From contig NZ_FNFN01000001.1 in NCBI RefSeq assembly GCF_900101045.1, positions 62,001-126,000 of the forward strand: DNA of 64,000 nucleotides. Direction: 5' to 3'. The notes below the pieces were generated by a model. It saw only the letters and a list, made by a program, of their open reading frames with translations, ran no database searches and had not been told where the DNA came from. The position numbers were made by a program, and so were the translations under genes. This DNA comes from Nocardioides sp. YR527 (lineage in GTDB: Bacteria > Actinomycetota > Actinomycetes > Propionibacteriales > Nocardioidaceae). Every line of letters starts with the position of its first letter. The first letter of the stretch is position 1. Below, piece after piece: positions 52,131 to 61,696 of the stretch.

Positions 52131-53210
52131 GTGGAGAGCTACGAATCAGTGGTGATCGGTGCCGGTCAGGCCGGTCTGTCGGCTTCCTACCACCTCAGCC
52201 GGCTGGGCGTACGCCACGTCGTGCTCGACGCCGAGCGGCGCCCCGGTGGCGCCTGGCAGCACCGCTGGGACTCGCTCACCATGCACGACGTGCACGGCGT
52301 CGCCGACCTGCCGGACGGGCGGGCGCCGGGGGAGTCCGGCGAGCGCGCCAACGTCGCGGTGCCGGGCTGGTTCGGTCTCTACGAGTCGCTGCACTCGCTT
52401 CCGGTCGAGCGGCCGGTCTCGGTGAAGTCGGTGACCTCGGTCGGCGACCTGCTGGCGGTGCATGCTGCCGACGGTCGCACCTGGTTCACTCGTACGCTGG
52501 TCAACGCGACCGGGACCTGGACGCGGCCGTTCGTCCCGCACTACCCGGGGGCCGCGACCTTCCTCGGGGAGCAGGTGCACACCCACGACTATCCGGGTGC
52601 TGCTCACTTCCGGGGCAAGCGCGTCGCCGTCGTCGGTGGGGGAGCCTCGGCGGTGCAGTTCCTCGGCGAGCTGGCACCGATCACCGATGTGCTCTGGGTG
52701 ACCCGGCGTGAGCCGGTCTGGCGCGCCGACTTCGACGCATCGCGTGGGCGGGAGGCGGTGAGCTTGGTGGCTGAGCGGGTCGAGGCAGGGCTGCCACCGG
52801 CGAGCGTCGTCAGCGTCACCGGACTCTCGCTGCGTCCGCAGGAGCAGGAGGCCGCGCGGCTCGGGGTCTACGAGCGCCGGCTGCCGATCTTCTCGCGGAT
52901 CGAGCCGTCCGGGCTGCGATGGTCGTCTGGTGCGTTCGAGCCCGTCGACGCGATCCTGTGGGCCACCGGCTTCCGGCCCGCCGTCACCCACCTCGCGCCG
53001 CTCCATCTGCGGAGCTCCCACGGAGGGATCCCGCTGCTGCGCGAGTCCGCCGACGTCCAGACCGCCGTCACCGCTGCGTACGACCCGCGCGTCCAGCTCG
53101 TCGGCTACGGCCCCTCGGCCAGCACCATCGGAGCCAGCCGTGCCGGCCGGGCCGCTGCCCTCGCGGTCCGGCGGCAGCTGACCGAGGAGGGTCAGCTCGT
53201 GGCTCGGTGA
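52131..53210 (+). CDS. FAD-dependent NAD(P)-binding oxidoreductase/monooxygenase-like
   Basis: 359 aa from GTG 52131 (VESYESVVIGAGQAGLSASY); GTG 52125 is a close alternative. FAD dinucleotide motif GAGQAGLSASYHLSR at the N-terminus, second GxGxxG-like VVGGGASAVQFLG for NADPH, and ATGFRP at the C-terminus as in flavin monooxygenase/CzcO-like proteins. Divergent from the P450 operon with a shared candidate operator, so possibly part of the same pathway. Confidence 0.85.
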   Translation: MESYESVVIGAGQAGLSASYHLSRLGVRHVVLDAERRPGGAWQHRWDSLTMHDVHGVADLPDGRAPGESGERANVAVPGWFGLYESLHSLPVERPVSVKSVTSVGDLLAVHAADGRTWFTRTLVNATGTWTRPFVPHYPGAATFLGEQVHTHDYPGAAHFRGKRVAVVGGGASAVQFLGELAPITDVLWVTRREPVWRADFDASRGREAVSLVAERVEAGLPPASVVSVTGLSLRPQEQEAARLGVYERRLPIFSRIEPSGLRWSSGAFEPVDAILWATGFRPAVTHLAPLHLRSSHGGIPLLRESADVQTAVTAAYDPRVQLVGYGPSASTIGASRAGRAAALAVRRQLTEEGQLVAR

Positions 53211-53229
53211 GCCTTCCTCTACGGCGAGG

Positions 53230-53649
53230 TCACAGCGCGCCGAGGTCGGCGGAGATCCAGTGCTCCGGCGTCAGCCGGATCGTCACCTCGGGCGGAAAGC
53301 TCGCCGCCTGCGCCAGGTACGCCTCGGCTGCCTGGGGAGGCAGGTACCGTCGTGCCATCGCCTCTGCTTCGCCCTCGGCGGCATCCGCGATCTGCACGGG
53401 TCCCTCGATCGAGACGTACCTGACCGTCGGCTCGAGGCGTTCGACCATCAGCGTGCAGCGTCCTGCTTCGCGGATCAGTCTGGTCTTCAGGGAGTCCTTT
53501 CCCGTGACGATCCATGCGTCGCCGCCGGGGGTGTAGTCGTACCAGATCGGGACTGTCAGGGGTGCTCTTCCGTTCTGCCGGGCCACTGAGAGGGCTGCGA
53601 TCAGGGGTTGGGTGAGGAACTCTTGGCGGTCGTCGAGTGAGATGCCCAT
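53230..53649 (-). CDS. PPOX-type pyridoxamine 5'-phosphate oxidase-like protein
   Basis: 139 aa, ATG 53647-53649. Split-barrel flavin/F420 family: FLTQPLIAALSVARQNGRAP, PIWYDYTPGGDAWIVTG, RCTLMVERLEPTVRYVSIEG, RYLPPQAAEAYLA. Such proteins bind FMN or F420; substrate unknown. Convergent with the FAD gene. The 22-bp repeat copy 53661-53682 lies in its upstream region. Confidence 0.88.
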   Translation of the reverse strand: MGISLDDRQEFLTQPLIAALSVARQNGRAPLTVPIWYDYTPGGDAWIVTGKDSLKTRLIREAGRCTLMVERLEPTVRYVSIEGPVQIADAAEGEAEAMARRYLPPQAAEAYLAQAASFPPEVTIRLTPEHWISADLGAL

Positions 53650-53660
53650 GCTTTCGACCG

Positions 53661-53682
53661 TACGGCGCCCATCTCATCTTGT
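53661..53682 (+). repeat. 22-bp direct repeat copy 1
   Basis: TACGGCGCCCATCTCATCTT then GT, identical to copy 2 at 54161-54182. Copies are 500 bp apart start to start. This copy lies 12 bp upstream of the PPOX start codon. Confidence 0.95.
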
Positions 53683-53721
53683 CGCGCGACCTTGCCCTCG
53701 AGTCGGCGCATCTGTCTCGCC

Positions 53722-53852
53722 GCTGGTTGAGCCGTCCCCCCGCTGGTCGAGCCGCTGCTGCCTCTGCTGGTCGAGCCTCTGGTGCCCCTCCGCGGTCGAG
53801 CCCCTGGTCCCCCGCTGGTCGAGCCGCGAGCGCCAGCGAGCGTGTCGAGACC
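53722..53852 (+). repeat. Degenerate GCTGGTCGAG tandem cluster
   Basis: Units at 53722, 53742, 53766, about 53791 and 53814, spaced about 20-25 bp, ending in a GCGAGCGCCAGCGAGCG-rich segment. It resembles intergenic repeats that I recall from Nocardioides-type genomes. Confidence 0.75.
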
Positions 53853-53968
53853 AACACGGTCGCTTCCGGGTCTGGTCGTGGTGTTTCGACCTTGTTGAGT
53901 TCGTTCTGGCGGTTGTCGGGGACTGTTTCTTCGGGGGACCGGGGGCCGCCGACCCTTTCTGGAGGGTG

Positions 53969-54057
53969 TTCTCGATCTGGTCCGGCGTCAAGGACGCCCT
54001 GCGGGCGCCGGCTTCGCCGGCCGCTTCGCGGTCCTGGACTCCGGACCAGATCGAGAA
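53969..54057. repeat. 17-bp inverted repeat around a GC-rich core
   Basis: Perfect 17-bp arms 53969-53985 and 54041-54057 (left TTCTCGATCTGGTCCGG). The 55-bp interior can fold further (AGGAC/GTCCT and GCCGGC pairs). A hairpin-type element. Confidence 0.85.
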
Positions 54058-54143
54058 AAGATTTGGCTGGCTATCGGGCGGCGGCCCGGGTGTGGCGCGG
54101 AGGGGCTCTTGCTGGGACCAGTGGGGCTTGTAGGGGTGGAGGG

Positions 54144-54160
54144 GTGGCCCTTCGGGCCAC
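54144..54160 (+). terminator. Short hairpin
   Basis: 7-bp arms GTGGCCC and GGGCCAC with TTC loop, immediately before the second 22-bp repeat copy. Function unclear. Confidence 0.35.
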
Positions 54161-54182
54161 TACGGCGCCCATCTCATCTTGT
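54161..54182 (+). repeat. 22-bp direct repeat copy 2
   Basis: Identical to 53661-53682. Together they flank a 478-bp block and could mark a target duplication or recombination. Confidence 0.95.
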
Positions 54183-54314
54183 ACCATCCAGAGAAGCGAC
54201 GTCGTTCGCTCACCGCGAAACTTGCCTCTGACCTGCACCTATAGGTGGCTAGGTATCCCCTTGCGGGCGTAGAATCAGACCCATCACGACACACCTCTGA
54301 GGGGAGGGATCACG

Positions 54315-55589
54315 ATGAGTCTCGAGCGCGACGTCGACCACTGGGGAAACAACCCCGGTGATGCGATCGACACAGCTCTTGCTGCCATCGAGTCCTCCCT
54401 CCACGACCTGCTCGCCAGCGACCCCGCCTATTGGTGGACCTCGACCAAGAAGGACCTGCTGGCCCGTCTGGAGACCATCCAGACCCAGCAGGCCGCGTTG
54501 AAGCTCCGAGTGCTCGCGTCATCTGGCGATATCGCCGAAGAGACCGGCGACAAGGACGCCTCCGCTTGGATGCGTGCCGAGCTCTTGGTCGACAAGGCGG
54601 TGGCCCGGTCGCAGATCAAGCTCGCCACCAAGATTGCCAAATACGAGGTCGTTGCTGATGGCCTTGCCGCCGGTGTCGTCTCCCAGGACAAGGCCCGCGT
54701 GATCACGACGGCGTTGGACAAGATCGAGGCCGACCCGGTCGCCACCACAGAGGACCTGGTCTTGGCCGAGAAACTCCTGGTCGACTACGCCACCCGGCTC
54801 ACCGCGAACGAGTTAGCGATCGTCGGTCGGAAGATCCTGGTCGAGATCGACCCGGCCAGGTTCGACGACGCCGAAGCCCAAGCCCTCCTCGCCGAAGAAG
54901 AACGCGCCCAGCAGAAGACCGCACTCCGGGTCTGGGACAACCACGACGGCACCGTCGGGTTCGACGGCGTGCTGCCGGTCTCGGTCGGGATGAGGTTCAA
55001 GCGGCTGGTCGAGGCCTACGCCCAACCCCGCAAACAACAACTGGTCGAGAAGGGCGCGGCGCTGCCGCCGTGGGAGCGGTTGATGGGGCAGGGGTTCTCG
55101 CGGCTGCTGGATACCCTCGATCCGGCCAGCCTGCCCCGCCACGGTGGCGACGCCACCACCATCAACGTGGTGATCTCGCTCGAGGAGCTCCGCAAGGACC
55201 TCGGCACCGCCACGCTGGGCTACGACGAGACCAACGGCACCACCATCACCGCCGCCGAGGCCCGGCGGATGGCCTGCAATGCGACCATCATCCCGTGGGT
55301 GTTGGGCAGCGAGGGTGAGGTCCTTGACGCCGGCCGAGCCAGCAGGTTCTTCCAACCGATCCAGCGCAAGGCACTCCGGCTGCAGGCCAAGTGCTGCCAA
55401 GCCGAAGGGTGCGACATGCCACCCGAATGGTGCGACGCCCACCATCTCAACCCCTGGGCTGCGGGCGGGAAGACCAACCTGAAGGACGGGGCCTTGTTGT
55501 GTTCACACCATCACCGTCTGGCCCACGCCCCGGCGTACCTCCATGAGCGACTACCGGATGGCACCATCCGGTTCACCCGCCGCTCCTAA
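54315..55589 (+). CDS. DUF222/HNH endonuclease (13E12 repeat family)
   Basis: 424 aa, ATG 54315 with GAGGGGA upstream. An N-terminal DUF222 helical part (about 20-310) and a C-terminal HNH domain with Cys/His zinc residues: CQAEGCDMPPEWCDAHHLNP and LLCSHHHRLAH. The family (REP13E12 in mycobacteria) occurs in many copies per genome; its function is unproven, possibly DNA binding and nicking. Codon third positions look slightly less GC-biased than neighbours. It lies directly after the repeat-rich gap. Confidence 0.93.
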   Translation: MSLERDVDHWGNNPGDAIDTALAAIESSLHDLLASDPAYWWTSTKKDLLARLETIQTQQAALKLRVLASSGDIAEETGDKDASAWMRAELLVDKAVARSQIKLATKIAKYEVVADGLAAGVVSQDKARVITTALDKIEADPVATTEDLVLAEKLLVDYATRLTANELAIVGRKILVEIDPARFDDAEAQALLAEEERAQQKTALRVWDNHDGTVGFDGVLPVSVGMRFKRLVEAYAQPRKQQLVEKGAALPPWERLMGQGFSRLLDTLDPASLPRHGGDATTINVVISLEELRKDLGTATLGYDETNGTTITAAEARRMACNATIIPWVLGSEGEVLDAGRASRFFQPIQRKALRLQAKCCQAEGCDMPPEWCDAHHLNPWAAGGKTNLKDGALLCSHHHRLAHAPAYLHERLPDGTIRFTRRS

Positions 55590-56095
55590 CCGGCTGGTGA
55601 GAAACCACGACACCGGGCCGTGCCCCTCGGGCCTGACGACACACGACACACGGCCGTCGACCGGTCTCAGCTCTCGCTGACGCCGCCGGTCCGGTGCCCA
55701 CATGATCGGCCCGGCCACCCTTTCGCGACTCCACACTCGCCATCTCCCTGCTGGCAGGGACACTTCCCCACTGCAGCGAAGGCCCCCCACGCTCCGGAGG
55801 ATGGGGAATGCTCGCACCCGTGGGGCACTCTTCCGGCGAGTGGGGAACTCGTGACCCAGCCCGCACCGAACCCGACGCCACCAAAGCCCCGGCCGCTTGT
55901 GATCCATTCACAAGGTCACGCCCACTGCCATAGGCATCCACAAGGCACCAGGCCTCCCCGCACAACAGTCACGGCCCCCAAGCCGGTACCCAACTGAGCC
56001 TGCGGCGGCCAAACAGCCCGCCGAAGTAGCCACGCCCATGTGGGCGGCCGACCACGAGCAGCGTGGAAGTTGGTCGCCAGGGGAAACTAGGTGGC
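55590..56095. other. Intergenic gap after the HNH gene
   Basis: 506 bp. Short ACGACACACGACACACGG repeat near 55636, several GTGGGGA words, and an inverted pair CTTGTGA/TCACAAG at 55896-55914. I see no credible gene; probably a mix of degraded sequence and the racemase promoter. Confidence 0.6.
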
Positions 56096-56791
56096 ATGCG
56101 ACGGATCGGCGTGCTGGGCGGGATGAGCTGGGAGTCGACGGCGGAGTACTACCGCCTGCTCAACGAGATCACCGCGAAGCGGCTCGGCGGGCTGCACTCG
56201 GCGGACCTGCTCCTACGGTCGGTGGACTTCGCCGACATCGAGGAGATGCAGGTCGCCGGCGAGTGGGAGCGGGCGGGGGAGCGCCTCGCCGAGGAGGCGG
56301 CGACGCTCAGCGACGCCGGGGCCGAGGTGATCGTGCTGGCCACCAACACGATGCACAAGGTGGCCGGGGCGCTGGAGGAGACGTACGGGGAACGGTTCCT
56401 GCATCTCGGTGACACGACGGCGGCCGCGGTCAACGCCTCAGGCGTCAGGCGGGTGGGGCTCCTCGGGACCGGCTTCACGATGTCGCAGCCGTTCTACGCC
56501 GACCGGCTGCGTGGCCACGGACTGGAGGTCACCGTCCCCACCGAGGCGGACCAGGAGACCGTCCATCGGATCATCTACGAGGAGCTGTGCCTGGGGACGT
56601 TCCTGGACAGCTCCCGGCAGGCGTACCTCGAGGTCATCGACCGTCTCGTCGCCGCCGGCTGCGAGGGCGTCGTCCTGGGCTGCACCGAGATCGAGCTGCT
56701 GCTGCCGATCGAGACGTACGCAGGTGTGCCGCTGTTCCCGACGACCCGGCTGCACTGCGAGGCCGCGATCGAGGCGGCCCTCAGCGACTGA
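56096..56791 (+). CDS. Aspartate/glutamate racemase-family protein
   Basis: 231 aa, ATG 56096 (MRRIGVLGGMSWESTAEYYR). Asp/Glu racemase signatures GVLGGMSWEST, and GCTEIELLL. The catalytic pair is asymmetric: Thr83 in ATNTMHK where a second Cys is usual, and Cys196 in GCTE. E. coli YgeA has the same Thr/Cys arrangement and prefers L-amino acids, so an L-Asp/L-Glu racemase-type activity is inferred. Convergent with the GNAT gene. Confidence 0.9.
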   Translation: MRRIGVLGGMSWESTAEYYRLLNEITAKRLGGLHSADLLLRSVDFADIEEMQVAGEWERAGERLAEEAATLSDAGAEVIVLATNTMHKVAGALEETYGERFLHLGDTTAAAVNASGVRRVGLLGTGFTMSQPFYADRLRGHGLEVTVPTEADQETVHRIIYEELCLGTFLDSSRQAYLEVIDRLVAAGCEGVVLGCTEIELLLPIETYAGVPLFPTTRLHCEAAIEAALSD

Positions 56792-57371
56792 CGGTGGCCC
56801 ACTCCTCGGCGAGGATCGCGTAGGAGAGGCCGTCGAGCCAGCCGCGGGTGCGGTGCAGAGAGTCCTTGACGGTGTGCGACTCGCGCCGCATCCCGAGGCG
56901 CTCCATGAGTCGCCAGGAGGCCTCGTTGTCGGCGAAGCACTCCGCGACGACCCGGCGCAGGGCGAGGGGGCCGAAGCAGGCGTCGAGCACGGCACGTACG
57001 GCCTCGGTGGCGTAGCCGTTGCCCTGGTGGGCAGGGTCGATCGTCCAGCCGAGCTCGGCCTGGGTGCCGTTGGCCCGCTCGCGGACCTCGGTCTGCGACC
57101 ACGGGTCGGTGATCCGCAGCATGAGGTCGCCGACGATGACGCCGTCACGCTCGATGACCAGGGCGGGTCCGATGACGTCGGGGTGCTCGAAGACCTTGCG
57201 GTAGGCCTCGAGGTCCGCGAACGCGGTCGTCACCCATTCAGCCACCTCGGGAAGCCCGCGAAAGGCCCACGTCGGCTCGATGTCGGCGGGCACCATCCGG
57301 CGGACCACCAGGCGCTCGGTGTGCAGCGGCCACTCGGCCTTCACCAGCGGATCAGGTCGGGTGTCGATCAT
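56781..57371 (-). CDS. GNAT-family N-acetyltransferase
   Basis: 196 aa, ATG 57369-57371 overlapping the HelD stop. RimJ/RimL-type acetyltransferase: LVVRRMVPADIEPTWAFRG, LGWTIDPAHQGNGYATEAVR with the acetyl-CoA P-loop-like QGNGYA, ASWRLMERLGMRRES. Its stop lies inside the 3' end of the racemase gene by 11 bp. Substrate unknown. Confidence 0.9.
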   Translation of the reverse strand: MIDTRPDPLVKAEWPLHTERLVVRRMVPADIEPTWAFRGLPEVAEWVTTAFADLEAYRKVFEHPDVIGPALVIERDGVIVGDLMLRITDPWSQTEVRERANGTQAELGWTIDPAHQGNGYATEAVRAVLDACFGPLALRRVVAECFADNEASWRLMERLGMRRESHTVKDSLHRTRGWLDGLSYAILAEEWATVSR

Positions 57372-59425
57372 GCGCCCACCTTCGCACCAACCCGCTCCGG
57401 GACGCCACCGAGTTCTTCGGGGAGGCCGCCGGGGAGGTCGGCGTGGTGTACGACCAGGGAGGTGACCGCGCGGGTCAGGCAGACGTAGAGGCGGCGGAGG
57501 CCGGTGTCACGGGTGGGTTCCCCGGCGACGATCCCGACCGGGTCGGAGACGACCACGTGGTCGAACTCGAGTCCCTTCGCCAGCGAGGCGGGTACGAGGT
57601 CGAGATGGGCGTCGAACTCGGTCTCCTCGTCAGCCATCACCCCGATCTCGGCGAAGGCGAGCCCGGCCTCGGTCAGCTCGGCGCGGGCGGCCGCCAGCGC
57701 GGCGTCGGGCACGATCAGCCCCACCGACCCCGGCCGCTCCAGGGCAGCCCCGAGCGCCTCCACGACCGATGAGCTGGTGAACGTCAGGTCACCGCGCGTG
57801 CGTCGCACCGCGATCGGCGGCTCCAGGTCGGGGGCGATGCGGGGGAGGAGGCGGGCCGCGTACGCGATCACGTCGGCGGGGACGCGGAAACCGCGGGTCA
57901 GCTGCTCGACGTGGCCGTCGGGCTTGCCGAGATGCTTCAGCGCGGAGGCCCACGACGAGGAGGCCCACGGCGTGGTCGCCTGGGCGAGGTCGCCCAGGAT
58001 CGTCAGCGACCCCGTGGTCGAGCGGCGGCCGAGCGCGCGCAGCATCATCGCGGAGAGGTCCTGGGCCTCGTCGGCGACGATGTGAGCCACCGACGGAGTC
58101 CGCTCGAGCAGGTCGGCGATCTCGTCGAGGAGCACCAGGTCGGCCAGCGACCAGCGCGCGGTGCCGGCCGAGCGCGGCGGCTTCTCCCAGAGCAGGCTCG
58201 CCTGCTCCGTCTCGGAGAGGAGCCCGTCGGCGACCTCCGCCAGCCAGGCCGCGTCTGTGAACAGCCGGAACAGGACCCGGGCGGGCTTCAGATCGGGCCA
58301 GAGCGCGGCGGCGTAGTCCTTGACCGGCTTCGCCCGCGCCACCGCGTCGTGCACCCGGTCGTCGGGCGAGTCGCCCGAGCGCTCCATCTGCACCAGCACC
58401 CGGTGGGCCAGGGCGCGCGGGAGCAGGGCCCGGGCCGCCGCGTACCTGAGATCGTTGGCGCGCAGCCCCTCCAGCGCCTCCCGCGCCTCTGAGGACGGCA
58501 CCCGCCACCGCCGCGAGCCGCGCGGGACGACCAGAGCCTCCTCCGGCGATCCGACGTGGGACCAGACCGCCCGGTGAAGCAGCTCGGCCATGCGTACGTC
58601 GCCCTTCAGCGTCGCCACCGGCGCGGGCTCCTCCGCGCGGACGGCGCCGTTGGTGCTGACCAGCTCAGCGATCGTCGACTGCTTGGCCTCGACCTCACCC
58701 AGGGCGGGAAGCACGTCGCGGATGTAGCGCAGGAACGAGGCGTTGGGGCCGATGATCAGGACCCCGCGCCGGGTCAGCTGGTCGCGGTGCGCGTAGAGCA
58801 GGTACGCGGCCCGGTGCAGCCCCACGGCCGTCTTCCCCGTCCCCGGCGCACCCTGCACGACGATCGTCTGGGACAGGTCGGCGCGGACCAGGACGTCCTG
58901 CTCGGGCTGGATGGTGGCCACGATGTCGCGCATCGGCCCTACGCGCGGCCGCTCGATCTCGGCCTCCAGGATCGCCGAGTGCTCCTGGCCGGCCCCGGCC
59001 CCCACCTCGGTCAGCGACTCGTCCTCGAACGCCGTCAGCTCCCCGTGGGAGAAGCCGTAGCGCCGCCTGCGCGCGAGCCCCATCGGCTCGGTCCGCGACG
59101 CCCGGTAGAACGGGACGCTGACCGGAGCCCGCCAGTCGACCACCATCGGGTCGCCCGCACTGTCGGAGATGTGGCGCCGCCCGATGTGGAAGGACTCGCC
59201 TCCCACGGCATCGGTCCGGTCGATCCGGCCGAAGAAGAGCGGTACGTCCGGATCGTCGGCGAGCTGCTCCAGGCGTTGCGCGAGGGTGGCGTCGAGGATC
59301 TCGGCGCTGACCCAGTTGCCGGCCGTGGAGGAGTCCAGCGACTCCACCTTCCGCCGCATCCGGGCCAGATCGTTCCGGGAGGCGGCCAGATGGGCGCGCT
59401 CCGCGTCGAGGTCGTCTACGGGCAT
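57368..59425 (-). CDS. HelD-like UvrD/SF1 helicase-type ATPase
   Basis: 685 aa, ATG 59423-59425. N-terminal coiled arm (LDAERAHLAASRNDLARMRR) followed by an SF1 ATPase with Walker A QGAPGTGKTAVGLHRAAYLL, IVADEAQDLSAMML and C-terminal VVSDPVGIV and YVCLTRAVTSLVV. Resembles actinobacterial HelD, which removes or recycles RNA polymerase from DNA. Forms an operon with the GNAT gene. Confidence 0.88.
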   Translation of the reverse strand: MPVDDLDAERAHLAASRNDLARMRRKVESLDSSTAGNWVSAEILDATLAQRLEQLADDPDVPLFFGRIDRTDAVGGESFHIGRRHISDSAGDPMVVDWRAPVSVPFYRASRTEPMGLARRRRYGFSHGELTAFEDESLTEVGAGAGQEHSAILEAEIERPRVGPMRDIVATIQPEQDVLVRADLSQTIVVQGAPGTGKTAVGLHRAAYLLYAHRDQLTRRGVLIIGPNASFLRYIRDVLPALGEVEAKQSTIAELVSTNGAVRAEEPAPVATLKGDVRMAELLHRAVWSHVGSPEEALVVPRGSRRWRVPSSEAREALEGLRANDLRYAAARALLPRALAHRVLVQMERSGDSPDDRVHDAVARAKPVKDYAAALWPDLKPARVLFRLFTDAAWLAEVADGLLSETEQASLLWEKPPRSAGTARWSLADLVLLDEIADLLERTPSVAHIVADEAQDLSAMMLRALGRRSTTGSLTILGDLAQATTPWASSSWASALKHLGKPDGHVEQLTRGFRVPADVIAYAARLLPRIAPDLEPPIAVRRTRGDLTFTSSSVVEALGAALERPGSVGLIVPDAALAAARAELTEAGLAFAEIGVMADEETEFDAHLDLVPASLAKGLEFDHVVVSDPVGIVAGEPTRDTGLRRLYVCLTRAVTSLVVHHADLPGGLPEELGGVPERVGAKVGA

Positions 59426-59562
59426 GGCTGGTTCATCGCTTCTCCGTCAGCGGCAGGGTTCGATGGGGGCACGGGTCAAAGGCACCAACATAGGCGACCA
59501 CGGAGTGGGCGCCCAACTGGTTATCGCTGACGGCGTTGGGCATCGGGATGCACAATTGGTGC

Positions 59563-59919
59563 GTGAGCCTGTTCGATCGCTTCCGACGCCGCGGGACGCG
59601 CATGAGCCGTCCGACGGGCGAGAGCTACACCGGATCCACAAGGGTGCGCGCCGCGGACTCCACCGACCAGCAGCATCTCGAGCAGTTCGTGACGACCCGA
59701 CGTGGTGTCGAGGGGTTCGTCGAGCCGCGCACCGTCGTCAGCGAGGTGACTCTGCTGCTGGTCGCGCACGACGGCGAGTGGACCCGGCGGCGAGTGCCGT
59801 CGGCGCAGTGGGCGCACAAGTTCGCCAACCAGCACCAGGTCCCCTCCTACGACGCCGCGGTGGTGGGCGTACCGCAGCGGATGCGCGACTACAACCGGCG
59901 CCAGAGGCAGCAGGGTTGA
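59563..59919 (+). CDS. Hypothetical small protein
   Basis: 118 aa from GTG 59563 (VSLFDRFRRRGTRMSRPTGE). Basic head, then LEQFVTTRRGVEGFVEPRT, SEVTLLLVAHDGEWTRRRVP and a basic tail PQRMRDYNRRQRQQ. No membrane segment. An actinobacterial protein of unknown function; it looks like a conserved oxidative or nucleic-acid-linked small protein, but no role can be given. Divergent from helD. Confidence 0.7.
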   Translation: MSLFDRFRRRGTRMSRPTGESYTGSTRVRAADSTDQQHLEQFVTTRRGVEGFVEPRTVVSEVTLLLVAHDGEWTRRRVPSAQWAHKFANQHQVPSYDAAVVGVPQRMRDYNRRQRQQG

Positions 59920-59935
59920 TCTAGTCTTTGCCGAC

Positions 59936-60864
<929 letters not shown>

Positions 60865-60865
<1 letters not shown>

Positions 60866-61695
60866 TGACCGACTACGCCGACTCGGCACCGGCGACCCCG
60901 CCGACGGCACCCGCCGGGCTGGTCTCCGGCGCCCTGCGGATGGGCGACTACTGGCTCACCGTCCTGGCGCGCACCTGGAAGGGCGGGGTGATCACCACCT
61001 TCGTGACGCCCTTCTTCTACGTGCTGGCACTCGGCGTGCTGCTCGGAGAGTTCGTGGAGGCCGATCCGGCCACCCTCGAGGGTGCCGACTCCTATCTGGC
61101 GTTCGTCGCGCCGGGCATGGTCGCCGCCCACGCGATGACGATCGCCTTCTCCGAGATGACCTATCCGGTCTACGGGATGGTCAAGTGGCAGCGGATCTAC
61201 TTCTCGATGATCGCCTCGCCGCTCACCGCCTCCCACATCGTGCTGGCCCAGCTGGGCTTCCTGATGCTGCGTACGTTGTTCGCCTGCGGGGTCTTCCTGC
61301 TGGTCCTGGCGCCTTTCGGGGTCTTCGAGACGTGGTGGGGCGTGCTGACGGCGTGGTTGGTACAGGGGCTGGTCGTGCTCGCCTTCGGGACGCCGGTGCT
61401 GCTGTTCTCGCTCTCGATCAAGGGCGAGGAGTCCTTCGCGCTGATCTTCCGGCTGGGGATGATCCCGCTGACGCTGTTCTCCGGCACGTTCTTCCCCGTC
61501 GCCAACCTCGGGCCGGTGCTGGAGAAGGTCGCGATGGCCTCGCCGCTGTGGCAAGGGGTCAACCTGACCCGGATGCTCGCGCTGGGCGAGATCGACTGGG
61601 CGCTGGCCGCGGTCCATGTCGGCTATCTCGGGCTGCTCGCGGGCGTGTGCTGGTGGCTCGCGGTGCGCAGGCTTGGCGAGAGGCTGGTCTCCTGA
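60865..61695 (+). CDS. ABC-2 exporter permease 1
   Basis: 276 aa, ATG overlapping the ATPase stop by one base. About six membrane helices (ITTFVTPFFYVLALGVLLGE, LMLRTLFACGVFLLVLAPFG, FGTPVLLFSLSIKGEESFAL). ABC2_membrane type. Followed by the second permease with a 1-base gap after TGA. Confidence 0.9.
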
Positions 61696-61696
61696 G

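Larger units (their letters stand above)
53650..54314. other. Repeat-rich intergenic region
   Basis: 665 bp before the HNH gene with no credible gene. Holds a 22-bp direct repeat pair, a GCTGGTCGAG tandem cluster, a 17-bp inverted repeat around a GC-rich loop, a short hairpin (54144-54160) and a palindromic ACCTATAGGT near 54238. Long open frames here have no recognisable protein features. Confidence 0.75.

Noticed and set aside
53612..54133. 173-aa plus-strand gene in the repeat-rich gap
   Set aside because: Frame spans repeats and the PPOX start, has no domain or ribosome site.
55896..55914. Rex operator
   Set aside because: Spacer between half-sites is 3 nt instead of the usual 4, and no Rex target gene is adjacent.
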